Source: Iris pallida (taxonomy: Eukaryota > Streptophyta > Magnoliopsida > Asparagales > Iridaceae). From it: a stretch of 64,000 bases of DNA. Shown in pieces: positions 30,505-41,882 of this stretch. The stretch covers positions 2,817,839 through 2,881,838 of the forward strand of contig JANAVB010016200.1 of the NCBI GenBank assembly GCA_029216955.1, read 5' to 3'. The notes beneath the pieces were generated by a model, which did not search any database, was not told the DNA's origin, and was given only the letters and a program-made list of their open reading frames with translations. The first letter of the stretch is position 1; every line of letters starts with the position of its first letter. A program made the position numbers and the translations under genes.

Positions 30505-32600
30505 GTCTTCATCACTAACACTTCACTTCTCAACTTTGCATTAAACAAGAACCCAAGGATTCCTTCATAAAGCCCAAATTGTTCAAATCAATCCTTAAGG
30601 GATGTAAGAGCTTGATCTATAATGTGGATGAAGTAGGTAATTCTAAAATTATTCTTCGGTGCTTGGCTTCCTTCGGAACTGCCTCCATATCCTCATCGAA
30701 ATGCTTGTTTCTACGAACAACTCTCTTTTGTGGAAATGTCGGATCAATACCAACTTCATTAGCAAGTTCTTTGGCTTCTTTCATCAAGTCTTCAAAACCA
30801 TTTCTCTAAACCTTTGAAAAAATACGATGAGCTCCTTTATTCTTGTAATTGCATCCTCCAAATTCATCTCTTCTTGTTGAAGTACTTTGCTAACCCGATT
30901 AATTTTATCCAAAACTTTGTACCAAATGCATAAGCTAATCAAGAACTCAAAATTTTCTAAAGCATTTTTGCACAAACCTTTAGCTTCGGCCATCACAACT
31001 TCCTCTTTAGAGATATTTACAATTTCAATCAAAGAATCTCTTAATTCCGATGCTTGATTTCTTATTTCTCTAACACTCTCAATATGACTTTCCCAACGAG
31101 TTACTGACAACGGCTTTGGTGTCAACCAATTAACGTATCTTCTAAGAACATCCCATCTTTGCGTTGAATGCAAACAAAGTATAAACCTTTTGTACATATG
31201 CGGAAAAAATTTCTAGCTTTCACACAAGATTTTGCCATATCACATAATGCAAGATTTAGGCTATGGCATCCACATGGTACATAAAGTGCTCTAGGATTTA
31301 TGTCAAGTAGTCTATTTTGAACACCTTGATTTTTCCTTCCATATTTGACCCATTATCAAAGCCTGAACCTCTTATGTCATTAATGTTGAGCTTAAGATCA
31401 ATCAAAATATCTTCAAATCGCTTGAAAAGTCCAAGACCCGAAGTGTCATCAACCTTTACAAATCCGAGAAAGAACTCTTCTACCTTGGCTTTACTTCCAT
31501 TTTCAACATCCACACATCTTATGACAATTGACATTTGTTCTTCATGACTTAGATCCGGAGTGCAATCAAGAATAATCAAGAAATACTTTGCCTTCAATAT
31601 TTTTTAAAATATCAACTCATTTTGAATCTTGTGACTCAGATAATGATGTTGAATTTCATTATCAACTATACGTCGAAGATGCTCTTGCATGATTGGATCA
31701 AACTCTGCAACAAATTCTATAAGTTGACAAAAAAGTCCATTGTTCTTCTCGTAGATCTTCTCATTTGTTCCACGAAATGGCAAACTATTTCGTGAAAGTG
31801 TCTTCACAATCCCAAGATTCGAACTAGTATCATCTTCCAACGAACTTTTTCTTTGTCAATTTGTACTTGCATTTCTTTGTCAATCGTCATCTTTAGTTTT
31901 AGTCCCTTTTGCAAATCAACCCACTTCACAATATTTGATTGTGTTCCAGATTACCTTCATGATTTCGAAGCTTTGTAGGAAGGTTGTGCCAATCATCAAT
32001 TCCATTCTCTGCCAAATTTGATGCCATCAGTCTATGCTTGAATAGCTTGCAATAAAGACAAAAGACTTTATTCAACTCATTTGAATAGACAAGCCACTTT
32101 CTTTCTTGCTTCTCTCCGTTTGGTTGATGACTAATATAATGTTTGGAAGAAAAGCATATCCCCTAGTCTTCGTCTCTTGGAAACTCATTATTTTCTTTCA
32201 AAATTTTAATAGGACCTTGTTGAACTAACATTATCCTCTTGGCATCATTAATATTTTCTTACAAACCCGAGTCGTAATTCACATCAACATATTTCTCAAG
32301 GTCAAGCATACTTTCTTTCATAGGCTCCGCAAGACCCTCACCACTAGCTTCTTCATTAGCATCTTCATCCTCCATAGATTCATTATTTGCTACATCATCA
32401 CCTTCATTGCTAGGCTCTTCAAGGATATCATTCACACTTTCATTATTAGCTTCTTCGACTTGACTCAAATGTTGAGATTTTTGAGCTCTTGCATTAAACA
32501 ACTTAGAAATTGATTCCGCTAGTGGTTGTGACGTTGCATCTTTATGTTGCTTGACCCTTCTATTTTAAGCTTCGGAATTTTGTTGTCGAAATCTGACTCG
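30505..32600 (-). pseudogene. hAT transposase, N-terminal and catalytic part (TTF zinc finger, DUF4371)
   Basis: Minus-strand pieces follow the zinc finger MYM-type 1-like hAT family. An acidic N-terminus (MLDLEKYVDVNYDSG) lies at 32500-32259. A TTF-type finger is recognisable at about 32160-31950 (ERKWLVYSNELNKVFCLYCK). DUF4371 and catalytic parts follow: [40 protein letters not shown] and [15 protein letters not shown], the latter holding a catalytic-type D. Then come WDVLRRYVNW and SVTRWESHIESVREIR. Stops and frameshifts separate the pieces (near 31600, 31200 and 30800). The chain resumes at 12262 beyond the Gypsy. Confidence 0.88.
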
Positions 32601-33080
32601 ATCCTTATCATTTTCATTCTTTGTCATATTACCTATACAATAAACATTAAAACGATTTTGACACAATAAAGACATGTTCTAAGTTTTAACCATTAAAACA
32701 ATATTGACACAATAAACAATCAAAAATCAATATCCTCATTCTGTGAACTGAACTGAACCCCTAATAAAAATTATTAAATCAATAAAATTCCTAAACATTC
32801 ACAAAAAACGTTCATACATCTGTTAACCATTAGTCCATTACCTGAAAGACTTTGGATGTTTAATTACCAGCAGGCAGTAACCACTCCGTCTCTGATTTCC
32901 CAAATCCCCTCCTCCCGAGTCCTGATTGAACTGAACTTCATAATAAACATTCATAGAATTAGAATCATACATCCACTAATGATTTTAAGTGTCAACCAAG
33001 AACTAGAAGAAGAATAAGGAGGAGGAAGGAGAAACTGACAGGAGGGGGGCTCGATATTCTACTTTCGCGGAGGGAAGGCA
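32601..33080 (-). other. hAT 5' untranslated and subterminal region with right end
   Basis: No coding signal. The region ends at the inverted terminus CAGGGGCGGCCCTG (minus strand) at 33080, after which the sequence character changes. Confidence 0.6.
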
Positions 33081-34568
33081 GGGCCGCCCCTGGTTGTTAT
33101 TATTATGGGAAAAAAACCAAATTTCCTAAAGTCTTTTATTCCCGTTAAATTTCATTAACCTCTCTCATTAATTCACCTCATGCTTCATATTCAAAAACTT
33201 ACCAAAATCTTTCCAACATCTATTGTTTTCATTCATTTCAATTGAATGACTTTCAATGCCAGTCAATATATATTCTCATAAATACACCAAACATCCATAA
33301 TTTTATTCAGCCCTTATTGTCACTTGTTTCTATTAATACCTATGGTTGAGGGTCGAGTTTGTGTTGTTGAATGGATATAAAAAAAGAGCAACAAATCTCT
33401 CCATCTATTCATCCTCCTTCACAAATCACAACTATATGATTCCTCTTTTCTTTTCCATTTCAATTTCTCCTTCTCTGGGCAAAGTTAAGTTTGGGTCGTT
33501 ATTCCGAAACTGTGTGCGGTGACGTAAAGCTGGTAGCAAGAGAGTTTTACTTCTAGGAGGATTCGAGACAAAGTCTGCACATAGACCTCGAATATTATCT
33601 TAGGGCAATGCTTCGTGCATGACTTCTCCGTAGACCGGTATTTCTAACATTTTTATTATTTTGCTATTCTATATTTTAGGATGATAAAAAAATATTTTTC
33701 AAAAATCTAAGAGAATATTTGAGTTATTTTCACTCTTGTTTGTTTAATAGAATAAATAACAACATCATACTATTCTGTTTTAGCATATATCAACATTATT
33801 TCTTATTAACAGCATACTTCTAAAGCATTTTTCCTAAACTGATGCATTACCTACTGCTGCTATTATATTTCTCATCGTTTGAGAAATTAGGTGTTTAACA
33901 TACCTAATTTACTGGTCATCGGAACATTTTTACTTCTAATTCCTTCACAATAGTCTTCTTAATAAATTACGTCATTGGAACATTTGTTGCTTAACATATG
34001 TGTTTGTCCTAGTGCATATTGTGGAGTTTCTCTCTTCATGGTTCCATATCAAGTCAAGTATCTAGTTCTTTTCAGTTTCCGAGTCTTTGGACAAATATCC
34101 ATTTACATTTGAGATAAAATCAGTTGGTTAAGATCATTACATATCAGTCAACCTATGGATCCATCCTCACGGTTGTCTGGCCGTTGCCAATAGAATGGTT
34201 TTTATTATATGCATTGTTGCTAAAGGTTATAATATGTTTATATAATTGTAGCCTTGTTCATCCTAAACATCCAATGCATGAGTCATGACCGGTTGTGATG
34301 CATGCCTTACTGCCTGCAACTACCACTTTTCTAAAATATGGATATTTTTGAAACTTTGTAAAATGATTATTTTTATTATTATTATTTAATTGAGTGAATT
34401 GTGTTAGTGTTATATTTTGGTAAAATCTTAGAAACACTTTGATTAGATATTAGACATGACCAAAGAAGACTCGATTAGTGAGATTAGACCACTTTAGATA
34501 CAATTCTAATTAATTAGCCAAGCCTCTAGCTTAATTAGAAACCACTTAGAAATTAATGACTAAAACAC
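33081..34568. other. No gene recognised; possible LTR or leader debris
   Basis: The sequence is AT-rich with no long frame. 33400-33640 has a pyrimidine-rich stretch (ATCTCTCCATCTATTC...), then ATTCGAGACAAAGTCTGCAC and ACCTCGAATATTATCTTAGG, a style often seen at LTR/leader boundaries. I cannot pair it with another copy. Confidence 0.35.
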
Positions 34569-34571
34569 TAA

Positions 34572-34919
34572 GGCTGTGTTTGATTGGGCGTTTTTTTCAT
34601 GGAAAATATTTCCACCACAAATTTTCCACCAATTGTAGTGTTTGATAGCTTATATTTTCCATGTAATTATTTTCCAAAAAACTATCATTTTCCATATTTT
34701 CTTCTAAAATGGTGGAAAATGAAACTTGTCAAACCCATAGGAAAATATCATTTTCCATGGAAAATAACTATTTTTCGTGGAAAATAATGACAATCAAACA
34801 ACCAAATTAAGTTTTCCATAGAAAAATTTAAAATTCCATGGAATTTTTTTCCTAGGAAAATAATTCCATGAAATTAATTTCTTTTCCACGTATTTTCCAC
34901 CTTGCAATCAAACACACCC
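34572..34919. mobile_element. Tourist-like MITE with TAA target duplication
   Basis: GGCTGTGTTTGATTG (34572-34586) is mirrored by CAATCAAACACACCC (34905-34919), differing at one position. TAA flanks both sides (34569-34571 and 34920-34922). The 348-bp interior is AT-rich with many TTTTCCA/TGGAAAA words in both orientations, so the whole element can fold back. It has no coding capacity. Confidence 0.85.
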
Positions 34920-34922
34920 TAA

Positions 34923-37202
34923 GTTAGAATGGACCATTTTCTTAGAACTTGTCATGACAACTTAGGAGGACCTTCTAGACTTTTCACAAATGAACCAAAC
35001 CCTAAACTAAACCTAATGGCAGCCCACCTTCGTTAAATAGCCTCACATCTCCTTCTTCCTCCCTCTTTCATTCAAAACCTAACCCTAAATTGAAGCTTTT
35101 CTCCAAATTGCTCCTACACCATTTTTTCATCCAAATTTCCTCAAATTAGTTTTATTCTCTTCCCCTTGGAGAGGAGAAGGCTCTATTGGCTAGTTAGGGA
35201 GGATTTGGAAGGATTTGGAGCCTTGAAACTTGGAGGAGATTCTAGATGTAGGATTTTACATTGGAAATCCATCTCCCAATTGGTAAGAGCCCTCTAAACC
35301 CTCTAAATTTCTTCCGTTAGTGTAGATGCATTCATTTAGGGTCCCCCTTTGCATTAGGGTTGCCTTGGGTCAATTTTGGATCCATTTGAGGTGCGTATCG
35401 CACCGTATCTAATACGCATCCCAAGTGTTTGTCAAAATTACCAATCGGGCATTTAATACTCTAATTTCAGTTTTAACTTAGTTTTATCTATTGATAATAT
35501 ATGGTGTTAGCAAATTAATTGTTGTCTTATGATATGGAATGGTTTTGGTAGATCAAACTTGGGTTGGGGTTTTGATCATAGAGCATCGTATGTTCATTCT
35601 TTAACTGTTCAAGTCTTGCACCACACCACTGCTCTGCCCATTCTTTTGTTTCAGTCCCCATCTATATGGGCTATGTCCTATAGTCATTTATTCCTATTTA
35701 GTACAAACCATTAGAGTGGGTTTGAGCTCGAGTATGAGTAGTGGCAGTATAGGATCTGTTCTGCACTGCATTGTTTGTTCTGTCCATCTGTTTGTTTTGT
35801 TCAGTCCTTGAGTTCACATATATAAGTCGAGGGGTAAATGTCTGCTATCCTACTTCATCTTTGTTTCAATCTAGTTTTTGAGGAGGGTAGTGGCTCGAGT
35901 TTAGCTTATATTCAGTTAATATTATGTTCAATTCCATTCTTAGTTTGTTCAGACCCCCATATTTAGAGTATCTATCCATTTGGTATTGTCCTACATTCAT
36001 ATTTGATCTGTCCTTTGGATGTTCTAGGTTCAGTCAGTTCCCTACAAATAACTTGTTTTGTCCCCATTTCCCTTTAGGTCTATTTCGTATCCTAAGGGTG
36101 AGCTTGATTCACTGCATTTGTAATGACCAATCAAGCATATACCTGGATATGTTCTACCTGCATTTGATTCATGATGTACCATTCTATATAGATGGATCTG
36201 TCCATTCTTTTATGTCCAGATATTAGTGTTCTTTCCCTCGAAACACATACTCTGTTCACTGTTTTACTTCCAACCCTTAACCAATGTTCAGGCAGTAAAA
36301 TCCTACTTAGTTGATGGTTCAAGCCATCTTCACCTTCATTTGACTAATACTCTTTGAGTATCAGTCTTCTGACCTTGTGATCTACATATCAATTCCCAAT
36401 TTATTGATGTATCAGTCATTGCATCCTAATCACCTAGATAGCATTAGCCCAACCTCTGTTATGTCCCAAATGGCATTTCATTTCACTGCATTGCCCTTCC
36501 TTCATATCTTGCATTCAAATATTGCACTGTTCTGTCCTTGCATTGTCCTGCAATCCATATTACATTGCCAGCTTACTAGGGATGGTTTACTTTGAAGTAT
36601 CATACACTCTTTTACTTGTGCAGTTCTATTTTTGTGTTGTGGGCTGCCCTTGTTTCAGTTGGGTTACATATGGATAACCATTAGTTTACAAACCCCCCTT
36701 ATTTGTCCAGTTTGGATAGTCTCATAACTATCTGTATATATATACATTAGTGAGATATCCTTAGGTAGAAGTATATGTCATATGATAGAGGGTTGGTAAT
36801 TGTTGAATTAGCCTTGAGTTGTGGTGTATAGCCATATCCTAATAGCTTAGATATATACATATATAGTAGGCTAGTAGCATATAACCACATATCTAGTTGA
36901 ATGTATATAGGTGGTATATAGTTTAGTACATGTTGCTTTACAAATATGCATCTTGAGTCCACATTCACCCACTTGAATAGCTTTAAACCACTGCATTCTT
37001 CACTTAACCACCACTGCATTTCCCTTTCACCTGTTCTGTGACCAAACCAGCTGATACCATATTCTTCACTGCACCCTTCGTTTCATTTCCTGCAAACCTC
37101 ACTCATCTTCATCCATAGCTTGCCCTACATCAACCATATCCTATGTGTCCTGCATACAAGTTTACTTGTTCTGCTCTTCTTTGGGTTCTGTCCATTGCCT
37201 AT
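34923..37202. other. Long non-coding stretch, no gene recognised
   Basis: No frame above about 100 codons and no known domain. At 35040-35290 a leader-like segment (CTTCTTCCTCCCTCTTTCATTC, then a GGTAAGAG donor-like site) stands out. Afterwards words such as CTGCATT, TGTCCATT and TTCAGT recur, suggesting old, diverged repeats, possibly the non-coding part of a large retroelement. Confidence 0.4.
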
Positions 37203-38344
37203 TGTAGAAGCATGAAAAATATGGGTTCATGCGGATCACATTTACAAAGCTAACCGTATGAGTACTTTGGGCCAAGTTGGTCCGCAGACGGAAGAGCCGC
37301 ATGACAGACTCGGCATGCCCCTGCGGCCCATCTTCACTGTCTCTGGTTATATTAAAAAGCGACCAAACTGATTTGGGCCGCAGAAGGAAGAGCTACTTAT
37401 GCGGCCAAGCTGATCAGCCGCAGAAGCTCCTCTGACAAAGCTGACAAACTCTGATAAAGCTGACAACTCTGTCAAAACTGACAACTCTGACACATTCTGA
37501 CAAAAAGAAGATAAGACGTGACCTTTTGAAAAAAGACAAAAAAGTCACCAGACATAGGACCCACGTGCCTGAACCTAGGGCCCACGTATGTCATGCGGCC
37601 AGGAGGACTGCGACCTAAGCCGCATGAGCCTTATGCGGCTCAATCTATGTGGCCCAAAAAGTCTCCAAACTTCATGCGGCTAAGAGTGACTGCGACCTGA
37701 GCCGCATGAGCCTTATGCGGCCTAGAATGTAGGATATATGCGGCTCAAAAGTCTCCAAGCTGCATGCGGACTGATGGCACTACTGGAGGGACACGTGGCT
37801 AAGGAAGATTGCGACCTGAGCCGCATGAGTCTTATGCGGCCCAGCATGGCCGAACACTAAAAGACCTATGCGGTCCAAAATGACCCAAGCAGATTGATTC
37901 TATCCTGCGATAGGACATGTGACAAGTTGACCAAGTCTCAACCACCCAGATTTGCTGCAAAGAAATCTCAACAAATCCACCAACTGGCAACCAAAGACCG
38001 AGTCCTCGTGTGCTGTTACAGCCACGTGGCTGTCTATGCGGCCCAAAATATGTTTCATTCAGAAATCACTATAAATAGCAGGGTACCACATCCTTGCTAA
38101 AGGCTGGCAATTTTTTCAAGAGCAAAGACAGTGTCTGATAGTCCAAGGAGTAAGGCAGAATTGCAGAATTGCAGAATTGCTACACTTTCCCGAGCCTCCA
38201 TCGTCACCCCCAGAATCAAAAATTAAACAGTTGTACTTAGATTGTTTCCTAGGATTTCTTTCTAGGCTTTCTTTTGTACAAGCGAGTTTGTAAACAAGTT
38301 CAATTCATTTGTAATTCTTGTTCTTGATATTTTAATGGCAAACA
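37203..38344. mobile_element. Solo LTR, 1142 bp, with 5-bp target duplication CCTAT
   Basis: The element starts TGTAGAAGCATG and ends ATGGCAAACA. CCTAT lies directly left (37198-37202) and directly right (38345-38349). The interior has GC-richer sequence with repeated GCCGCATGAG / CTTATGCGGC units (37590-37860), a TATA-like CTATAAATAGC near 38072 and U5-like sequence after it. There are no coding domains and no second LTR, so it is best read as a solo LTR left by recombination. Confidence 0.82.
37590..37860. repeat. Imperfect tandem repeats inside the solo LTR
   Basis: Three copies of a unit around GACTGCGACCTGAGCCGCAT followed by GAG(C/T)CTTATGCGGC recur at roughly 80-110 bp spacing. Each contains GCCGCAT and ATGCGGC, short inverted partners. 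Upstream of the TATA-like site they could act as LTR enhancer repeats. Confidence 0.75.
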
Positions 38345-38349
38345 CCTAT

Positions 38350-38981
38350 GTTCCAAGGTTTGATAGGATATTTTGTATCATAGAACAAGTTGAAGAGTAT
38401 TAGCATATACATTCAGACCCTATCTCTAAAATTGTTCACTTGTATATGTTCAATCCTATATTACTAACTAGTGCTCTGTCCTGCATTAGGAAGCCAGCCC
38501 TTCACTGTGTTATTGATGTCCAGTCCATTAGAGTTCATCCCTTGCCCTTATGATCAAACCTAGTATAGCTTGTACTGTCCCCATTATGTATATTAGACTA
38601 TAGACCAAAAACCAGTTAAGTATACAATTATATATTACAATTAAATAACAAGGTTTGTAGTGGAAAGGGTTAGAAAGTATACCCTATAGATAGGATGCAA
38701 GGTTTGTAGTTCATGTGTGTATGTGTAGCAATGTATTAGATTTAGTATTGATACCATTAAACCCTATCCAAATTATGACCTAAAACTTAGAGTAGTCCCA
38801 ATACCCAATGTATAGAGCCAGAACAAAGGTTGACCCATATGAAAGGTCATTCTATATAGATACTACCACCTATGTACTCTATGTTTATATACTCGTACGA
38901 ATGGTTGGTAAGAGTATAGGAATTGTACTATATAGCTTAATGTGATTTATATACATAGGATATATGTATATGATGTAGGTG

Positions 38982-38983
<2 letters not shown>
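38350..38983. other. AT-rich sequence without gene
   Basis: Continues the style of the sequence left of the solo LTR (TGTCCAGTCC, CTGTCCTGCATT). No frame and no motif. It ends in a TA microsatellite. Confidence 0.4.

Positions 38984-39073
<90 letters not shown>
38984..39073. repeat. TA microsatellite, left of the foldback element
   Basis: About 90 bp of uninterrupted TA directly abut the left arm of the foldback element. A second TA tract (39883-39954) abuts its right arm. Confidence 0.95.
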
Positions 39074-39076
<3 letters not shown>

Positions 39077-39879
39077 AAAACAGGATATGAGCCATAGGCT
39101 CATACTCTTAAACGAGCCATCCTACGTGGCTTCCATGTGGACTAATAAAAATATAGTGACTTGGAACATGAAATTTAAATAGGTGAAAATAAAAGATCTC
39201 ATAAAATATTTGATAAATAATAACTTACCATATTTTTGCTTAGAAACTTACCAAAAAGTTTGCTTAGGAGTTTAAATAGGAATAATACCATTTGTCCCTC
39301 CAAATTAAAATTAAAATTAAAATTAAAATTAACATTAAAATTAATATTAATATTAATATTAACATTGAAATTAAAATTAAAATTAAAATTAATATTAACA
39401 TTAATATTAACATTAAATTAATATTAACAATAATATTAACATTAATATTAATTTTAATATTAATATTAATATTAATATTAATATTAATATTAATATTAAT
39501 ATTAATATTAATATTAACATTAACATTAACATTAACATTAAAATTAATATTAACAATAATATTAACATTAATATTAACATTAAAATTAAAATTAAAATTA
39601 AAATTAATATTAACATTAAAATTAATATTAACATTAATCTTAACATTAACATTATGGGATATTTTATTTCTTTCGATTTAAATTCCTAGGTAAACATATT
39701 TGGTAAGTTCCTAGGTAAAGATATGATAAGTTATTATTTATCAAATCTTTATGGGATCTTTTATTTCTATCTATGTAATTATTACTTTTTCCAATTCACT
39801 ATATTTTTATTGGTCAACATGGAAGCCACATGGAATGGCTCATATAAGAATATGAGCCTATGGCTCATATCCCGTTTTC

Positions 39880-39882
<3 letters not shown>
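39074..39882. mobile_element. Foldback element with roughly 220-bp arms and hexanucleotide core
   Basis: The left arm starts GGAAAACAGGATATGAGCCA; the reverse complement of the right arm starts GGGAAAACGGGATATGAGCC. The two arms stay alignable for about 220 bp (CTTCCATGTGGAC, AATATAGTGA, GATAAATAATAACTTA). Between them lies the ATTAAN array. It has no coding capacity. Long arms fit a MULE- or Foldback-type non-autonomous element. Confidence 0.82.
39303..39655. repeat. Hexanucleotide array ATTAAA/ATTAAC/ATTAAT
   Basis: About 350 bp of 6-bp units ATTAAN, with blocks of ATTAAA at the sides and ATTAAT in the middle, interspersed with ATTAAC. Apparent Lys/Leu/Ile repeat peptides in both strands are artefacts of the array. 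Confidence 0.95.

Positions 39883-39954
<72 letters not shown>
39883..39954. repeat. TA microsatellite between the foldback element and the MULE end
   Basis: About 70 bp of TA. It could contain the target duplication of both neighbouring elements, which then cannot be delimited. Confidence 0.93.
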
Positions 39955-39956
<2 letters not shown>

Positions 39957-40339
39957 AAAATTCTACAATACATCCGCTGGAAATGGATGTATCGATACAT
40001 CCGAAATCTGGACCGTTGGATTTTAATCCAACGGTTCAGGTTTAATTCAGATAAAATAATACAGGAGACATCATTTAATGCTGATTTAGACTTCTGACCT
40101 GTTGGTAACTTGCTTTAGCAGGTCATTCTTCACTTTAATTTTTTCAATGAACACCCTAAATTAACTCATATTTACTCTCTCAAAAGTCCATCCAATTTAA
40201 TCTGAACTTTTTTTTTTGGGTTACAGGCCATGGTAGTCGTGGTGGTGCTGGTGGTGGTGGAAAGAGAAACGGAGATGAAGAAGGAAATAAGAAACGGTTC
40301 GGAGCGCGTCGAACGTCGTCGAGCACCCCTAGAACAACG

Positions 40340-40616
40340 AGGAGTACCAGCTGCGCCGAGAAGAATCGGTCCGCTTCGCGTCGGACGTCGTCGAGGCCTC
40401 CTCGAACAAGGAGAAGTACCAGCGGCGCCGCTCTAATTTTACTGCCCATGCCATTGTCTGAAATTTTATTTTTCATTAGGAGTACCAGCTGCGCCGAGAA
40501 GAATCGGTCCGCTTCGCGTCGGACGTCGTCGAGGCCTCCTCGAACAAGGAGAAGTACCAGCGGCGCCGCTCTAATTTTACTGCCCATGTCATTGTCTGAA
40601 ATTTTATTTTTCATTT
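40340..40616. repeat. 138-bp tandem duplication in the MULE left arm
   Basis: GGAGTACCAGCTGCGCCGAG at 40341 recurs at 40479, and the two units agree almost base for base through TTATTTTTCATT. Whether the right arm carries the same duplication cannot be seen because the window ends inside the first matching unit. Confidence 0.92.
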
Positions 40617-40757
40617 AACAATTTAATATTTTGTTAATAAAGCTACATGTCATGGTGGTGGTGGTGAACTGAGGAAACCTGCTTCTGAGGTTGGGCGGAT
40701 TATTTTTTAACTTTTCTAAAGATAATATTTTCGAGGAGAATATTTTTTTGGACAAAA

Positions 40758-41215
40758 AATGGCCATTCTCTTTGCTTTTAACACGGAGAATGGTACATTT
40801 AGGACGGAGAATGGTACATTTAGGACGGAGAATACGGCGAATGGCCATTCTCTTTGCTTTTAATATGGCGAATGGACGGTGAATACGGCGAATGGACGGA
40901 GAATGACCATTCTCTTTGCTTTTAATATGGCGAATTGACGGTGAATACGGCCAATGGACGGAGAATGGCCATTCTCTTTGCTTTTAATACGGCGAATGGA
41001 CGGAGAATGGTACATTTAGGACGGAGAATGGACGGAGAATACGGCGAATGGCCATTCTCTTTGCTTTTAATACGGCGAATGGACGGTGAATACGGCGAAT
41101 GGACGGAGAATGACCATTCACTTTGTTTTTAACACGGAGAATGGCCATTCTCTTTGCTTTTAATACGGCGAATGGACGGAGAATGGTACATTTAGGACGG
41201 AGAATGGTACATTAA
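40758..41215. repeat. CGGAGAATGG / CCATTCTC motif array, left arm
   Basis: Units such as AATGGCCATTCTCTTTGCTT, TTTAACACGGAGAATGG, GGCGAATGGACGG and ACATTTAGGACGGAGAATGG alternate for about 450 bp. The mirror-image array is at 63480-63775. Confidence 0.93.
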
Positions 41216-41220
41216 GGAAG

Positions 41221-41882
41221 CCGACAAAAGCTCGTTCTCTCAAATCTCTTCTTTGTGTAAATTAAATCCAAGGAGGACACAATCCCTAATTTTAGTTATT
41301 GCTTAGCAGAGTCTGCTTAGTTGTTGTAAAATTGTGGTGTTGCTTCTGTGGCACTTTCATCTTTAATCTCATGTTTTCTATGAATATGTGTTCTGTTTGA
41401 TTTTGATTTAGTAATCTTTCCGTATTTAGTTTTTTTGTTTCATCTAACAATTTAATATTTTTGTTATAAATCTACAGGGCATGGTGGTGCTGGAAGGAGA
41501 AACGGAGATGAAGAAGAAAAGAAGAAGTTCCGGTTCGCGGTGGACTTCGTCGAGTTTCTCAATCAAGCGGAATTAAACCTCTTATAGAGTTCCTTAATTG
41601 GAGTTGATCACGATAACCTTTTGTAATTTTCAAACGGATAGTAGAATCTTCCTCGAGCCCTCCTCAATCAAACGGCTAGTAGAATCTTCCTCGAGCTCTC
41701 CTTAATCAAACGGCTAGTAGATTGTTTGCTAGTCTCGAAATTTATTTGTCTTTCCATCTTCCTCACTTTTTGTACTTCTCTCTTGCTATATATACAATAG
41801 TTTTCTTGTTTCATAGTACTATTATTCATTCTGAAATAAATAGAATAGTTTTCTGAAATACAATAGTTTTCTTGTTCTCAAG
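41221..41882 (+). promoter_or_regulatory. Upstream region of the first Ulp1-like gene
   Basis: Non-coding stretch between the terminal-repeat array and the ATG at 41883. It contains repeated words (CAAACGGCTAGTAGAATCTT, CTCGAGC) and a TATATATACAAT box near 41789, about 90 bp before the start codon. The promoter role is inferred from position. Confidence 0.45.

Larger units (their letters stand above)
11642..33080 (-). mobile_element. hAT transposon (TTF-finger/DUF4371 type), split by an 18-kb Gypsy insertion
   Basis: The left end reads CAGGGCCGGTCCGAGG at 11642. On the minus strand the right end reads CAGGGGCGGCCCTG, finishing at 33080. These related inverted ends have the CAGGG start usual for this hAT group. 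Minus-strand transposase fragments are found at 30505-32600 (N-terminal and middle) and 11854-12262 (C-terminal). They become collinear once the Gypsy and its ATCAA duplication are set aside. The 8-bp flanks (CTATCACC left, GTTGTTAT right) do not match, so one end may be altered. Confidence 0.8.
39955..41220 (+). repeat. MULE left terminal inverted repeat
   Basis: The pairing with the right arm is visible for 40570-41220. The part 39955-40570 should pair with sequence beyond the window. It starts with a palindrome-containing stretch (GGACCGTTGGATTTTAATCC) and holds a short GC-rich portion near 40240-40430. A TTTTGGGTTACAG acceptor-like site at about 40217-40229 and a similar CTACAG|GGCATGGTGG near 41475 hint at transcription starting within the arm. 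41430-41550 repeats part of the arm (GAGAAACGGAGATGAAGAAG). Confidence 0.75.

Noticed and set aside
33340..33660. Possible LTR with leader
   Set aside because: No partner LTR, primer site or target duplication could be found.
39236..39681. Lys/Leu/Ile repeat peptides on both strands
   Set aside because: Pure translation of the ATTAAN hexanucleotide array.
40758..41215. CRISPR-like alternation of repeats and spacers
   Set aside because: Spacers are not unique, the repeats are palindromic half-sites of variable length, and the setting is a plant MULE arm.
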